Of a stretch of 38,579 bases of DNA, positions 8,360 through 16,734 are shown piece by piece (the stretch's first letter is position 1; the number at the start of each line of letters is the position of its first letter). Below the pieces are notes generated by a model that saw nothing but the letters and a program-made list of their open reading frames with translations, was not told the DNA's origin and did not search any database. The DNA is from a virus, in IMG/VR virus record IMGVR_UViG_3300044621_001223, positions 1 through 38,579 of that record; one strand, 5' to 3'. The position numbers and the translations under genes are program-made.

Positions 8360-8754
8360 GCATCAACGGCCGTGTCAATGTCGATATCGTCTTCCACGAC
8401 ATCGCCGGAGACAACTCAATCAAAATCGTCGAACTTGAGTCCACGGACTCCAAGACCGCCGGGAAAGTCGCTCTTGTTTCTGGAACTCATGGCCCTTCGA
8501 CGCACACGATTCATATCAACAACACCGGGTACTACGACGCATCGGGGAGCCAGGTTTCGCTGTCATCTATCACGCGTATTGGCCTGAAGGCGTCCCGAAA
8601 GATGACACTGACAGACAATCAGACCGACGTGTCCATCATGTCTGATGAGAACAGGGTTTCGTTCTCAGACTGCGCCGCGACCGGAAACCTCACTCTCGCT
8701 CCGGGTTTCACTTCTGGCACTGCCTCGTACACGGTCTTCTTATACGGCACATGA
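8356..8754 (+). CDS. Conserved-position structural protein, unknown fold (132 aa)
   Basis: I chose the GTG at 8356, which overlaps the preceding stop (GTGA) and has GGGGG at 8343-8347, over the in-frame ATG at 8341 which lacks a ribosome-binding site. The product is beta-rich (INGRVNVDIVFHDIAG, LVSGTHGPSTHTIHINNTGY, LTLAPGFTSGTASYTVFLYG) with no Cys pair or membrane segment. It lies between connector and head-tail adaptor genes. It is probably a small virion protein of the neck or head surface; no family was recognised. Confidence 0.7.
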   Translation: MSINGRVNVDIVFHDIAGDNSIKIVELESTDSKTAGKVALVSGTHGPSTHTIHINNTGYYDASGSQVSLSSITRIGLKASRKMTLTDNQTDVSIMSDENRVSFSDCAATGNLTLAPGFTSGTASYTVFLYGT

Positions 8755-9068
8755 TTCGCCCAGGTGAACTGAAAGAGCGAGTGGTAATTCAGGCTCCGGC
8801 AGAAAACCGGAACGCACTCGGCGAGACTACGCTTTCGTGGTCTACCTACGACACGAGGTGGGCCTCAGTCGAGGGTATGTCTGCCAGAGAAGTCCTGATG
8901 AACGGAAAGCAGGACATCAACATCACGCATCGTGTGAAGATGCGATACGTCGCAGGGCTGAACCAGAACATGCGGCTCTCGTGGCGTGGAAAAACACTTG
9001 AGATAATTAGCCTTCTTGAGCATTTCAGCAGAAGCGAACACGAACTGATTTGCTCGGAGACTGTGTAG
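8751..9068 (+). CDS. Head-tail adaptor (head closure) protein
   Basis: A 105-aa protein of the phage head-tail joining family (SPP1 gp16/HK97 gp7 type), which closes the neck after packaging. The family outline is plain: start IRPGELKERVVIQAP, then ALGETTLSWSTYDTRWASVEG, then MNGKQDINITHRVKMRY and a last strand WRGKTLEIISLLE. It starts in an ATGA overlap with the preceding gene. Confidence 0.85.
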   Translation: MIRPGELKERVVIQAPAENRNALGETTLSWSTYDTRWASVEGMSAREVLMNGKQDINITHRVKMRYVAGLNQNMRLSWRGKTLEIISLLEHFSRSEHELICSETV

Positions 9069-9070
9069 CG

Positions 9071-9742
9071 ATGGCCGTAACACGAATCCAGCAAGAAGGG
9101 CTCTATCTCGTTTGGGAGCCGCCGATTGAAGAACTTGCCAAGAGACTGAAGTCTTTCGGCCCTACCATCTCGGCGAAGTACCTCGGTGCTGCACTTAGAA
9201 CGGCGTCCGAGCCAGCCGAGAAGGCACTCAAGGCAAACGTTGCGAAACTCGGCAAAGTAACCGGCAACCTGCGCCGTGCGGTCAAGTCAAAGACCAAGCG
9301 GTACACGCGAACCGGCAACGCAGTAGTCCTTGTCGGATTCGAGGCTGTCCCAGGCAAGAAGGTTCCTCCAGGCGGCGACGAGAAGTCTGCGTTTCACGGA
9401 GGCTTGATAGAGTTCGGGACCGGCGACCGCAAGACGAAAGGCAGCATCGCTTCTTCGTTTCGTGCGAACAATACGCGAAGAGCAGGTTTCAAGATCGTCC
9501 AGCCCCGGTACAAAAAAGGCCGATCGCGTCGAATGGGCATAGATCCTGTTACGAAGCCGAAGTACCCGAGGGCGTTTTTTGCGAGGGCAATCAATGGGGC
9601 CGCTGTCGAACTAGGAAAGACCAGGGCGTACGCGCCGATTCGCAGAGCCTGGGAGCAGTCTCGTTCGCAGTGCCAGTCCTTGCTGACAGGCGCGATGTAC
9701 GACGCCATTGAGAACGCCAGGAAGGACTTGTTTGCGCCATGA
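9071..9742 (+). CDS. HK97 gp10-like tail/neck protein
   Basis: A 223-aa protein. The ATG at 9071 is chosen over the in-frame TTG at 9050 because the protein then starts three bases after the adaptor stop. The HK97-gp10 features are the helical N-terminus with KALKANVAKLGKVTGNLRRAVK, then HGGLIEFGTGDRKTKGS in the middle (the family has a similar 'hxxhxEfGT' element), and FFARAINGAAVELGK near the end. It is highly basic. It functions at the neck-tail junction; the last four bases overlap the next start. Confidence 0.83.
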   Translation: MAVTRIQQEGLYLVWEPPIEELAKRLKSFGPTISAKYLGAALRTASEPAEKALKANVAKLGKVTGNLRRAVKSKTKRYTRTGNAVVLVGFEAVPGKKVPPGGDEKSAFHGGLIEFGTGDRKTKGSIASSFRANNTRRAGFKIVQPRYKKGRSRRMGIDPVTKPKYPRAFFARAINGAAVELGKTRAYAPIRRAWEQSRSQCQSLLTGAMYDAIENARKDLFAP

Positions 9743-10167
9743 GCAGCATCTTCAAATCTCCAGAGCGTGTTCTGTACAGAAGGCTTGTCACGAGCCCGCT
9801 GTTCGCTTTGAGGGCAGGCTTTCGCGTATACCCGATGCTCGCGCCGTCTTCAGCCGAGGTCCCATTCGTGGTCTACGAACGAACGGGGATCGAGCGAAAC
9901 GCCACTCTTGGCGGCCTCGCATCGGCCGGGGTCCCGCTCGTCACTGTTTCACTGACCATTTACGGGGTTTCCTACATTCAGTGCCGAGAACTCGCTGATA
10001 TCTGTCGCGATTCGCTGGACGGATACGGCCTGGCGAGTTATGGTACAGAAGTCAAGCGAGCGACGCTGGACGTCGAGTCCGACGGGCTTGCTCAACTCGA
10101 AGGCGGCGAACTGCCGCCCGTATATCAAGTTACTCAGTCGTACGACGTTCTCTGGCAGGAGATTTAG
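9739..10167 (+). CDS. Tail completion/terminator protein (DUF3168-like)
   Basis: A 142-aa protein with the DUF3168 outline: N-terminal SPERVLYRRLVTSPLFALRA, then VYPMLAPSSAEVPFVVYER, a strand VTVSLTIYGVSYIQCRELADICRDSLDG split by a helix, and a last strand YQVTQSYDVLW. Proteins of this family cap the tail tube and join it to the neck. It overlaps the gp10-like gene by four bases (ATGA) and is followed by the tail tube genes, exactly the expected order. Confidence 0.82.
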   Translation: MSSIFKSPERVLYRRLVTSPLFALRAGFRVYPMLAPSSAEVPFVVYERTGIERNATLGGLASAGVPLVTVSLTIYGVSYIQCRELADICRDSLDGYGLASYGTEVKRATLDVESDGLAQLEGGELPPVYQVTQSYDVLWQEI

Positions 10168-10170
10168 AAG

Positions 10171-10542
10171 ATGGCCTCCACGCCTCATGATTCTTCGGGT
10201 ACGTCCTTCACCTTCAACTCGAACAACTACACGATCACGAATCTGGTCTACAACCTGACCGACGTAACCAACACAGACGAGATCGACATCTCGCATCTAG
10301 GGCTCACCACCGGAGCGTCCCTTCTGACCCAGAAGCGGCCGCTCAAGCCCGGAGGCAGCGAAACCGGCAAGGAAGTCACGATCGACTACATCGGCTCGAG
10401 CGCGATCACCGGCGGCACGTCTGCCAGTTACTCGATCTCCGGAGGTCTTTCACTCTCCGGCACCGCGACCTGCGTTTCGAGCAGCGTGACCCTCGCCATC
10501 AACGATGTGATCCGAGGAAACGCCACCTTCCGGCTCTCCTAA
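10171..10542 (+). CDS. Tail tube-like protein 1 (123 aa)
   Basis: A small all-beta protein rich in Ser, Thr and Gly (TFNSNNYTITNLVYNLTDVTNT, GKEVTIDYIGS, GTATCVSSSVTLAINDVIRGNATFRLS). The closing strand and the order before the assembly chaperone genes fit a tail tube or major tail protein. It is shorter than most single-domain tube proteins, and a second similar-looking gene follows directly, so the tube may be formed by either or both. No diagnostic motif was found beyond fold pattern and position. Confidence 0.65.
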   Translation: MASTPHDSSGTSFTFNSNNYTITNLVYNLTDVTNTDEIDISHLGLTTGASLLTQKRPLKPGGSETGKEVTIDYIGSSAITGGTSASYSISGGLSLSGTATCVSSSVTLAINDVIRGNATFRLS

Positions 10543-10545
10543 CCC

Positions 10546-10872
10546 GTGGCTACATACAGCACGGGAGTCGCCATTTCTTGGGACGGAACAGACTTCGGGG
10601 AGGTGTTCGCTCTCTCTTGGAGTTTCGGCGGAGACAGGCAGGATCGCGGTTCTGGTAGCACAGGCGGCTGGACTCAAGAGCCAGGCACGATTACATTCTC
10701 CTGCTACAGCGTGACCGGAGTCACGGCCACGAAACTCGGCAAGCGCGCCGCGTTCTCGATCACGGGCGGAGGCATGGGACACGCTGGCGACGCAATCCTT
10801 CAGTCTGTCGATGTTGACGCTCAACTAAACGGTTGTGTTCGCTATACTGTCACGCTCAAGTACCTGAACTAA
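10546..10872 (+). CDS. Tail tube-like protein 2 (108 aa)
   Basis: The GTG start lies three bases after the preceding stop. The product is beta-rich with a tube-like pattern: VAISWDGTDFGEVFALSWSFGG at the start, GTITFSCYSVTGVTATKLGK in the middle and CVRYTVTLKYLN as the last strand. It shares general design but no obvious sequence identity with the gene before it. A tube protein, a paralogous decoration of the tube, or a tail-completion component are all possible. Confidence 0.6.
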   Translation: MATYSTGVAISWDGTDFGEVFALSWSFGGDRQDRGSGSTGGWTQEPGTITFSCYSVTGVTATKLGKRAAFSITGGGMGHAGDAILQSVDVDAQLNGCVRYTVTLKYLN

Positions 10873-10886
10873 CCCGGAGAGCGAAC

Positions 10887-11231
10887 ATGGCTCTTACCAA
10901 AGACCAGATCCTTGCCGCTGACGACCTCGGGCTTCTTGAGGTTGAAGTTCCAGAGTGGGGCGATTCGGTGTTCATTCGCGTGATGACGGTCGGCGAGCGT
11001 GACGCATACGAAAACGACTGGGTCGTGAACAAGTCTCGCGGCGTCGAGGACTTTCGCACGAAGTTCCTCGCTCGCTGCCTGTGCGACTCGAAGGGGAATC
11101 GCCTCTTCGCTGACGCAGACATTCCTGCACTGTCGCGCAAGTCCGCGAAAGTGATGTCGCGACTCTGGCAGAAAGCGATGGAGCACAACGCCCTTTCAGA
11201 CAAGGACGTTGAGGAACTCGCAAAAAACTGA
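10887..11231 (+). CDS. Tail assembly chaperone, upstream (gpG-like) part
   Basis: A 114-aa protein starting at the ATG with GGAGAG 8 bases upstream. It is mostly helical, with VEVPEWGDSVFIRVMTVGERDAYEN at the start, which is the usual opening of siphovirus chaperones that coat the tape measure before tube assembly. The frame ends in GCA AAA AAC TGA; the seven bases A AAA AAC (11222-11228) are a canonical -1 slippery site. A fraction of ribosomes should therefore read on into the following frame. Position between tail tube and tape measure genes is as in lambda G/GT. Confidence 0.85.
   Translation: MALTKDQILAADDLGLLEVEVPEWGDSVFIRVMTVGERDAYENDWVVNKSRGVEDFRTKFLARCLCDSKGNRLFADADIPALSRKSAKVMSRLWQKAMEHNALSDKDVEELAKN
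11222..11228 (+). other. Programmed -1 ribosomal frameshift site (A AAA AAC)
   Basis: The heptamer occupies the last two sense codons before the TGA stop (11229-11231) in the correct phase X XXY YYZ. After a one-base back-shift the reading frame continues as CTG AAT CTC CGG and runs in frame through the ATG at 11258 to the stop at 11545, giving a fused protein of about 219 residues. This is the classical G/GT arrangement of siphophage tail genes. Confidence 0.85.
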
Positions 11232-11257
11232 ATCTCCGGCCTACGCTGCGGTTCGCG

Positions 11258-11545
11258 ATGCGTCTGGCCGGATACCTCAAGATGAAACTTGAGGACGTTC
11301 TCACGACGATGAGTTCGCGTGAGTTCGCGTACTGGCAGGCTTACCACAGATATTATGAGCCTGTCGGTGGCGACTGGGACAAGACCGGTCTGGTCGTTTC
11401 TGCATCTCTTGCTCCATACTGCCCTAGAGGTTCTTCGCCGAAGCCGAAGGACTTTATCCCAGTAATGAAGCCTCCGCAGCATCCGATCCAGATGCTCGAA
11501 GAAATGCAGAGGCTCAAGGAAGACATCGAGAAAGGCAGAAACTAA
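11258..11545 (+). CDS. Tail assembly chaperone, frameshift (gpT-like) part
   Basis: This frame is read mainly as the C-terminal extension of the upstream chaperone after the -1 shift at 11222-11228, entering at 11228. The internal ATG at 11258 has no good ribosome-binding site. The sequence MSSREFAYWQAYHRYYEP is typical of the T domain, which links the chaperone to the tape measure or tube. The C-terminus is charged and helical (MLEEMQRLKEDIEKG). The stop TAA shares its last base with the tape measure ATG at 11545. Confidence 0.82.
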   Translation: MRLAGYLKMKLEDVLTTMSSREFAYWQAYHRYYEPVGGDWDKTGLVVSASLAPYCPRGSSPKPKDFIPVMKPPQHPIQMLEEMQRLKEDIEKGRN

Positions 11546-14500
11546 TGGCTACCGCCATCGGCCTCTCGATGCAGTTGTCGGCCAGCACCTCTGGCCTGAC
11601 CTCTGGGCTCACGGAAGCAGAGAAACTCATCAACAAACTCGGCCGAGGTGCCGAGTCTGCGGCTAAGTATTTCGACACGTTCCGTGACGCCACTACTGGC
11701 GAACTGCCTTCTGCGATGCAGAGCATCGTTGACCAGGCAGGAGCACTTGCGACGTCGTTCCGTTCTGGTGCGACTGATTCTGACGCGTTCGCGGCCGGGA
11801 TCGCAGAACTCTCTGCTCAGGCGTCCTCGGCGACGAAGGCTTTCCAGGAGGGGGCCGCCGTCACGGCGAAATACACAACCGACGAAGAGAAACGGGCGGC
11901 GACCACCGAACGGCTTGCTCAACTCCTTGATCAGGGGGCAATCAGCCAGCAGACCTACGACCGGGCCATCGCCGAGACGAGCGGATCGAACGCTGCTGCG
12001 GCTGCTGCGGAACGAGAGCGTGCCGACGCACTCCAGCGAGCAGCACAGATCACCGAACAGAACCTTACCGCACAAGAGCGATACGACAGGACGATCCAGG
12101 GGCTTCAGGAGCATCTCGACGCCGGAAGGATCTCGCAGGAGACGTTCGACAGGGCGGCAGGGAAAGCGAAGGGAACGCTAGACGCTGCCTCTGCATCAAC
12201 CAAGAAGGCTGGCGACGCAGCCGCCGACGCGGGACTCAAGTTCAACGAACTGTCTGGGTTCTTCTCGCTGCTCCCAGGACCGATCGGCAACGTCGCCGGC
12301 CGCATTTCTGGGTTCGCATCGTCTATTGGCGGCGTTGAGAAACTTGTGAGCAATCCGGCTGCGGCGATCGAAGGGCTCGCGAGCACGTTCACGCTTCTAA
12401 CAAGTCCCGTCGGGCTCGCGGTCGCCGGTATTGCCGCGTTCGGTGCGGCGTCTGCCGCCGTTACGAAGGGACTCTTGGATCTATCAGACCGCGTCGAGCG
12501 TCTCGGTCAGCAGGCCGACAAGATCGGTGCGAGTTTTGAGTTCATTCAGGTCATCGAAGAAGCGGCTCAGCGTGCCGGAAGTTCTGTCGAGACTGTCGGT
12601 GCGTCGTTCCGCAAGTTCCTTCCGCTACTCGACGATGCCAAGAACGGAAGCGAAAAGGCTGTCTCGGCGTTTGAAAAAATCGGAATCTCCGCCCAAGAAC
12701 TTGAGTCACTGACCCCGGAAGAGGCTTACCAGCGAGTCGCTGCTGCACTCGTCGAGATCGAAGATCCGGCTGCCAGAGCAGCCGCCGCAACGGACTTGCT
12801 CGGCAAGTCGGCACTCGAACTGATCCCGACGTTCAAGGGAATCGCAGAATCAAGGAAAGATCTTGAGCGATACTTCGCAGTCCTGTCGGACGTAGACAAG
12901 GTTCGCCTGGAGGGCTTCGATAGCAGCGTCGAGAAACTCGGCACAGCAACGAAAGGACTTGGGCAGTCCTTGCTACTGCCATTTGTGGGCCTCGGCGACG
13001 GCATCGCGAAGGGCTCTGCTGAGTTCATCGGCGGCATCACGGCCATCGTCAAGCCGATCGGGCAGATTCTTGAGCCTGTGTTCACACAAATTGGCAGAAT
13101 CATCGAACTTCTGCTGAGCGGACTTGGCTCAATCGGAAGAGTCATCGGCGCAGTTCTGGCTCCGTTCGGCGAGGTGTTCTCTGCTATAAGCGAAGCCATC
13201 GCGCCGGCCTATGACGCGATTGTCGGCTTTCAGCAGGCAGTGCAGTCTGCTGCCGAGCAAGCGGTGTCGTTCATCGCTGAGTGGTCTGTTATCGGCGTAG
13301 TCGCAGAGAACATCGACGCCATCACGGCCTCAGTCAAGCCGTTCGTTGACTCGTTCGTTAGCGGCCTGAATTCTGTCATCGAGACTATCCAGCGTGTCGG
13401 CACCATCATCGCGACGGTCTTCGGAAAGGTAGCAGAGTTCTTCGCCAAAGCGATCGGCGACGTCGGTTCTGTCGCGTCGGCGTTCCTTGAGTTCGCCGGA
13501 GTCGGCACTGCAATCACCGCGACGCTCGACGCAATCGGGTCGGCTTTCGGCTCGCTCTGGGACAACATCAAAGCGATCGTCGGCCAGATCGGAGGCTTCA
13601 TTGATCGCGTCCTGACGTTCGCTGAAGACTGGCTCGGAATCAAGAGAACCGTCGAGGAGCCGGTCGAGGCGAGCGTCGAGATCGGAATCACTGAGCCCGC
13701 TGCCGCAGCGACCCAGTTCTACGCTGAGATCACGAAGGCTGTAGACAAGACAAAGGAACTCGGCTCCGAGGGGTTCGATGCCGCACTGAAGTATCAGGCG
13801 GCACTCGAGGAGATCTCGCAACTCGCACTCGAAGGAACTTACAGCGAAGAGGAACTGAAGCGGGCGGCCGAACAGGCGACGGCGGCTTTTGAGTCCAGTA
13901 TCGCTCCGCTTGAGGCGGCGAAGAAAGCCCGCGAGGACGCGGCGAAAGCGGCAGAGCAGGCTGCGCAGCAGCAGATTGACGCCGACCGGAAAGTCGCCGA
14001 CTCGCTGCTAGAAACCCTCCGCATCGAGCAGGAGTTCGGCGGAGACTCTGGCCGCGCGAAGGCGGCGGAGGATCTTCTTGCCATTGAACGCGAGATCGCT
14101 CGCGTCCAGGAAGCCGCAGCGTCGGCTACCACAGAGGCCGAAAAACGTGCGGCGAACTCAAGGCTCGCTGCGCTGGATCAAGTTCAAGCCGGGCTCGCTG
14201 AGACTGCCGAGTTTGGGTTCAATCAGTCCGACGTTGACGCTGCAATCTCTAAGGTTCGCAAGAGCCTTGAGGACTCAGTCTCTGACGCTGACATCGAACT
14301 CGCACCGGACGCCGCGCAGAACTTCTTCGACACCATCAAAGACCTTGAGCGTCAACTCGAACTCAAGATCATCGACCCGAAGCAGTTCGAGGAAGCGACG
14401 AAGGCCGCACAAAAGACGTTTGACGCCGCGAAGAAGCAGGCCGAGCAGGTTCGCGACCTTCAGGTCAAGTACGCCGAAGAGGCTGCAAAGATTGAGCAGG

Positions 14501-14712
14501 ACAGGCTCGACAAACTGAACACTCGCTCACAGGAGGCACTCCAGGGTTCGGACATTAGGACGAGCGAGGGTGCATCTCAGTTCATCAGGCTCGCAACTGG
14601 GCGTGAAGATCCAGCGATCGCTGAGTACCGCAAGCAACTGAAGGAACTACAGGACATCAGGCGAGAGATCGCGAAAGCGAACGCGGCACCCGTAGACATT
14701 CTGGGAGCGTGA
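11545..14712 (+). CDS. Tail tape measure protein
   Basis: A 1055-aa, Ala/Glu/Lys-rich protein whose length sets tail length. It begins with the usual TMP opening (IGLSMQLSASTSGLTSGLTEAEKLINKLG). Long helical and coiled-coil stretches occur at about 90-230 and 740-1050. A hydrophobic central part at about 280-310 (LTSPVGLAVAGIAAFGAASAA) and 470-680 holds several amphipathic or membrane-compatible helices, as in other tape measures. I see no lysozyme, peptidase or NlpC domain. From residue count, roughly 1.5 angstrom per residue would give a tail near 150 nm. The gene is directly coupled to the chaperone frameshift frame. Confidence 0.92.
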   Translation: MATAIGLSMQLSASTSGLTSGLTEAEKLINKLGRGAESAAKYFDTFRDATTGELPSAMQSIVDQAGALATSFRSGATDSDAFAAGIAELSAQASSATKAFQEGAAVTAKYTTDEEKRAATTERLAQLLDQGAISQQTYDRAIAETSGSNAAAAAAERERADALQRAAQITEQNLTAQERYDRTIQGLQEHLDAGRISQETFDRAAGKAKGTLDAASASTKKAGDAAADAGLKFNELSGFFSLLPGPIGNVAGRISGFASSIGGVEKLVSNPAAAIEGLASTFTLLTSPVGLAVAGIAAFGAASAAVTKGLLDLSDRVERLGQQADKIGASFEFIQVIEEAAQRAGSSVETVGASFRKFLPLLDDAKNGSEKAVSAFEKIGISAQELESLTPEEAYQRVAAALVEIEDPAARAAAATDLLGKSALELIPTFKGIAESRKDLERYFAVLSDVDKVRLEGFDSSVEKLGTATKGLGQSLLLPFVGLGDGIAKGSAEFIGGITAIVKPIGQILEPVFTQIGRIIELLLSGLGSIGRVIGAVLAPFGEVFSAISEAIAPAYDAIVGFQQAVQSAAEQAVSFIAEWSVIGVVAENIDAITASVKPFVDSFVSGLNSVIETIQRVGTIIATVFGKVAEFFAKAIGDVGSVASAFLEFAGVGTAITATLDAIGSAFGSLWDNIKAIVGQIGGFIDRVLTFAEDWLGIKRTVEEPVEASVEIGITEPAAAATQFYAEITKAVDKTKELGSEGFDAALKYQAALEEISQLALEGTYSEEELKRAAEQATAAFESSIAPLEAAKKAREDAAKAAEQAAQQQIDADRKVADSLLETLRIEQEFGGDSGRAKAAEDLLAIEREIARVQEAAASATTEAEKRAANSRLAALDQVQAGLAETAEFGFNQSDVDAAISKVRKSLEDSVSDADIELAPDAAQNFFDTIKDLERQLELKIIDPKQFEEATKAAQKTFDAAKKQAEQVRDLQVKYAEEAAKIEQDRLDKLNTRSQEALQGSDIRTSEGASQFIRLATGREDPAIAEYRKQLKELQDIRREIAKANAAPVDILGA

Positions 14713-14715
14713 GAG

Positions 14716-15603
14716 ATGGCGGTCATTGATTCGCGCGAGGTTATACCCCGCACATTTAGCCACAAGTTCGGAGAGGCACCTACGGCCGAGCGTAAGTACA
14801 TCGTCACAACTGACGGTGCTACGCCTACACAGGAAGTTCTCAACCACGTTGGAATCTTTCACGGAGCGAACCATCCTGAGTACGCGTATCTCAGGTGCCT
14901 GAACGGCTCGTTCAATGAAATTGACCTGTATCACGTCGAAGCGACGTATTCGTATGAACTCCCATCCGCCGGTTCTAATGACCTAGACCCGAACCCGCTG
15001 GCAAGGCCAGACATCTGGTCATTCTCTACTGGCGGTGCTCAAGTTCCTGCATTGGCTTACTTCGAAGGGCAAGGAAACGCAAACGGTCGTCCGCTCGTGA
15101 ACTCGGCATTTGATTTCTTCGAGGGGCTTACGACGCTTGAGGCGGAAGTCAGGGCGACGATTTCGTGGAATCGTGCTGCGTTTCCGGCGTCACTCGCTGC
15201 GTCAGTAACGAACGCGATCAACGCGTCTCCGTACTTGTGGGGTGGGATTCATGCGTGGCAGTGCGCTGGCATCTCTGCACAAAAGCAGTACGAGATCGTG
15301 AACGACATCGAGATCGGGTATTGGAGCGGCACCACAGAACTTGTGTACCGCGATTCGGGATGGAATCTTTACCTTCCGGACATCGGATTCAACTGCATCC
15401 AAGGTGGAGAAAAGCGGCCTTGCCGTGTGAAGGGTCTTGAAGATGGCGACGAGGACGTCGCTGCATCGACTCCACAGGCACTGAACTCAAACGGAACGCA
15501 GAAGTATCCTCCAGGCACGGCGGGCGGGCCGCCTGCTATCCTGACTCGACGAATCTATCGAGAGATCAACTTTCAGCAGTATTTTGGAACTCCTCCGTCA
15601 TAG
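14716..15603 (+). CDS. Distal tail/baseplate protein, unknown family (295 aa)
   Basis: It starts three bases after the tape measure stop. It has a mixed alpha/beta sequence rich in Tyr and Trp (PEYAYLRCLNGSFNEIDLYHVEATYSYE, GGIHAWQCAGISAQKQYEIV, LVYRDSGWNLYLPDIGFNCI). Its place after the tape measure corresponds to distal tail or baseplate hub genes, which are often too diverged to name. No enzymatic motif or signal peptide is seen. A structural tail-tip role is an inference from order only. Confidence 0.65.
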   Translation: MAVIDSREVIPRTFSHKFGEAPTAERKYIVTTDGATPTQEVLNHVGIFHGANHPEYAYLRCLNGSFNEIDLYHVEATYSYELPSAGSNDLDPNPLARPDIWSFSTGGAQVPALAYFEGQGNANGRPLVNSAFDFFEGLTTLEAEVRATISWNRAAFPASLAASVTNAINASPYLWGGIHAWQCAGISAQKQYEIVNDIEIGYWSGTTELVYRDSGWNLYLPDIGFNCIQGGEKRPCRVKGLEDGDEDVAASTPQALNSNGTQKYPPGTAGGPPAILTRRIYREINFQQYFGTPPS

Positions 15604-15613
15604 AAAGGCAAAT

Positions 15614-15982
15614 ATGCCAGACGTCAACTACACGATCACTGGGCAAGTATCGAAGGGCTCTCTGTCGCAGTCGTTCGCCGCAAATGGCATCACAGCGAAC
15701 ATGGCTACGGCAGGAGTCATGGCACTGACGATGAACCTTGGGACGAACGTGTTCTCAGTCTCGACGACGAACATGGGATCACTCGGCCTGGCGTTTGTTC
15801 GCTCGCTCGCTACTGCTTCTACGCACACAGTTTCCCTCGGTAGGTATGTCGGCGGAACACTGCACGAGACTGTCCGGCTCAAGGCAGGCGAAGCGGCAGT
15901 GCTTCGGCTCGCCCCAGGTGACTACGCTGCAAAAGCAGCAGTAGAGAACACTCGCGCCGTGCTGACGATCTACGAGGACTGA
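15614..15982 (+). CDS. Small tail-region structural protein (122 aa)
   Basis: The ATG at 15614 follows GAAAGG (15603-15608). The product is beta-rich and Ala/Thr-rich (NYTITGQVSKGSLSQSFAANG, NLGTNVFSVSTTNMGSLGLAFVRSL, GRYVGGTLHETVRLKAGEAAVLRLAPG). It looks like a small jelly-roll or tail-decoration domain; I do not recognise the family. It lies between two putative tail-tip genes in an uninterrupted operon. Confidence 0.6.
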   Translation: MPDVNYTITGQVSKGSLSQSFAANGITANMATAGVMALTMNLGTNVFSVSTTNMGSLGLAFVRSLATASTHTVSLGRYVGGTLHETVRLKAGEAAVLRLAPGDYAAKAAVENTRAVLTIYED

Positions 15983-15989
15983 ACTAACG

Positions 15990-16730
15990 ATGGCAGGTTC
16001 AAAGAAGCCAGACGGAGGCGCAGCACGCGATGAGCGTGTAGCGTTTACGAAGCCTGCGGCAGAGCGAATCGCTCGAGCCGTTCGCAAGGTGGAGTCGGGC
16101 GACCGTCAGGGCGAGGGGCTTCGCTTTGGCGTGCGGCTCGGCGGAGCCGGCGACAACAAGTCACTCAAACTCTGCAAAACGACCAGCGAGTGGGAGATCG
16201 GCAATGCCGCCACTCTCAACGTGTGGCACGACGGCACGCCGCCAAATGAGGAGTCGAGCGGCGAAACGGTGGAAGCCATCAACAAGACGACGCGGGTCGG
16301 TGCGAATACGTTCGTCCTGGTAGGCAGAGCGGAGAACGGCTCCTGGTATCTGGTCGAGGCCGGCGTCTATTCGGGGGATGGCGAATGCGCGCTGGCCGAG
16401 CGGCTCACCGAGGAAGGACTCGACGACAGCGTTGCAACTACGACGATTGAAGTTGGCTTAGGCCCACAAGTGCTTATGCACAACGCGGGGTGCCTGGCGT
16501 GGGTCAGCCTCTCGAAGATCACGGTGCTCACCGCAGTGTCGCTAGGCGAAGATGGCCTGGTGTTCTCGCGCAACGAGATCTGGACATTCCCAGATGCGAA
16601 CTCGTCGCTTGAGTCGACGGAGATTGGCACGACCGACTGCCCGCCGCCAGAAGAAGAAGATCCGCCGCCAGAAGAAGATCCGCCGCCAGAAGAAGATCCG
16701 CCGCCAGAAGAAGATCCGCCGCCGGAGTGA
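15990..16730 (+). CDS. Tail-tip protein with C-terminal PPPEED repeats (246 aa)
   Basis: Residues 1-210 form a soluble domain with basic N-terminus (KPAAERIARAVRKVE), then beta-rich sequence including NVWHDGTPPNEES and GAVYSG-like turns. Residues 217-246 are a run of PPPEED repeats encoded by 18-bp tandem repeats that end at the stop. The extended acidic polyproline tail could reach out from the tail tip or bind a partner carrying basic residues. The family was not recognised. The next gene starts four bases downstream, so the two are translated together. Confidence 0.65.
   Translation: MAGSKKPDGGAARDERVAFTKPAAERIARAVRKVESGDRQGEGLRFGVRLGGAGDNKSLKLCKTTSEWEIGNAATLNVWHDGTPPNEESSGETVEAINKTTRVGANTFVLVGRAENGSWYLVEAGVYSGDGECALAERLTEEGLDDSVATTTIEVGLGPQVLMHNAGCLAWVSLSKITVLTAVSLGEDGLVFSRNEIWTFPDANSSLESTEIGTTDCPPPEEEDPPPEEDPPPEEDPPPEEDPPPE
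16641..16727 (+). repeat. Tandem 18-bp repeats encoding PPPEED
   Basis: One 21-bp unit (16641-16661), three identical 18-bp units CCGCCGCCAGAAGAAGAT (16662-16715) and a 12-bp partial unit. Lengths are multiples of three, so copy-number change would alter tail length of the protein without breaking the frame. Confidence 0.9.
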
Positions 16731-16734
16731 CGCA

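Noticed and set aside
11545-14712. Peptidoglycan hydrolase domain in the tape measure
   Set aside because: No lysozyme, peptidase or NlpC/P60 motif could be found in its 1055 residues.
16552-16734. Upstream extension of the adhesin frame with RRQKKI repeats
   Set aside because: This basic repeat is only the PPPEED repeat read in another frame. The GTG at 16735 with GGAG upstream is a sound start.
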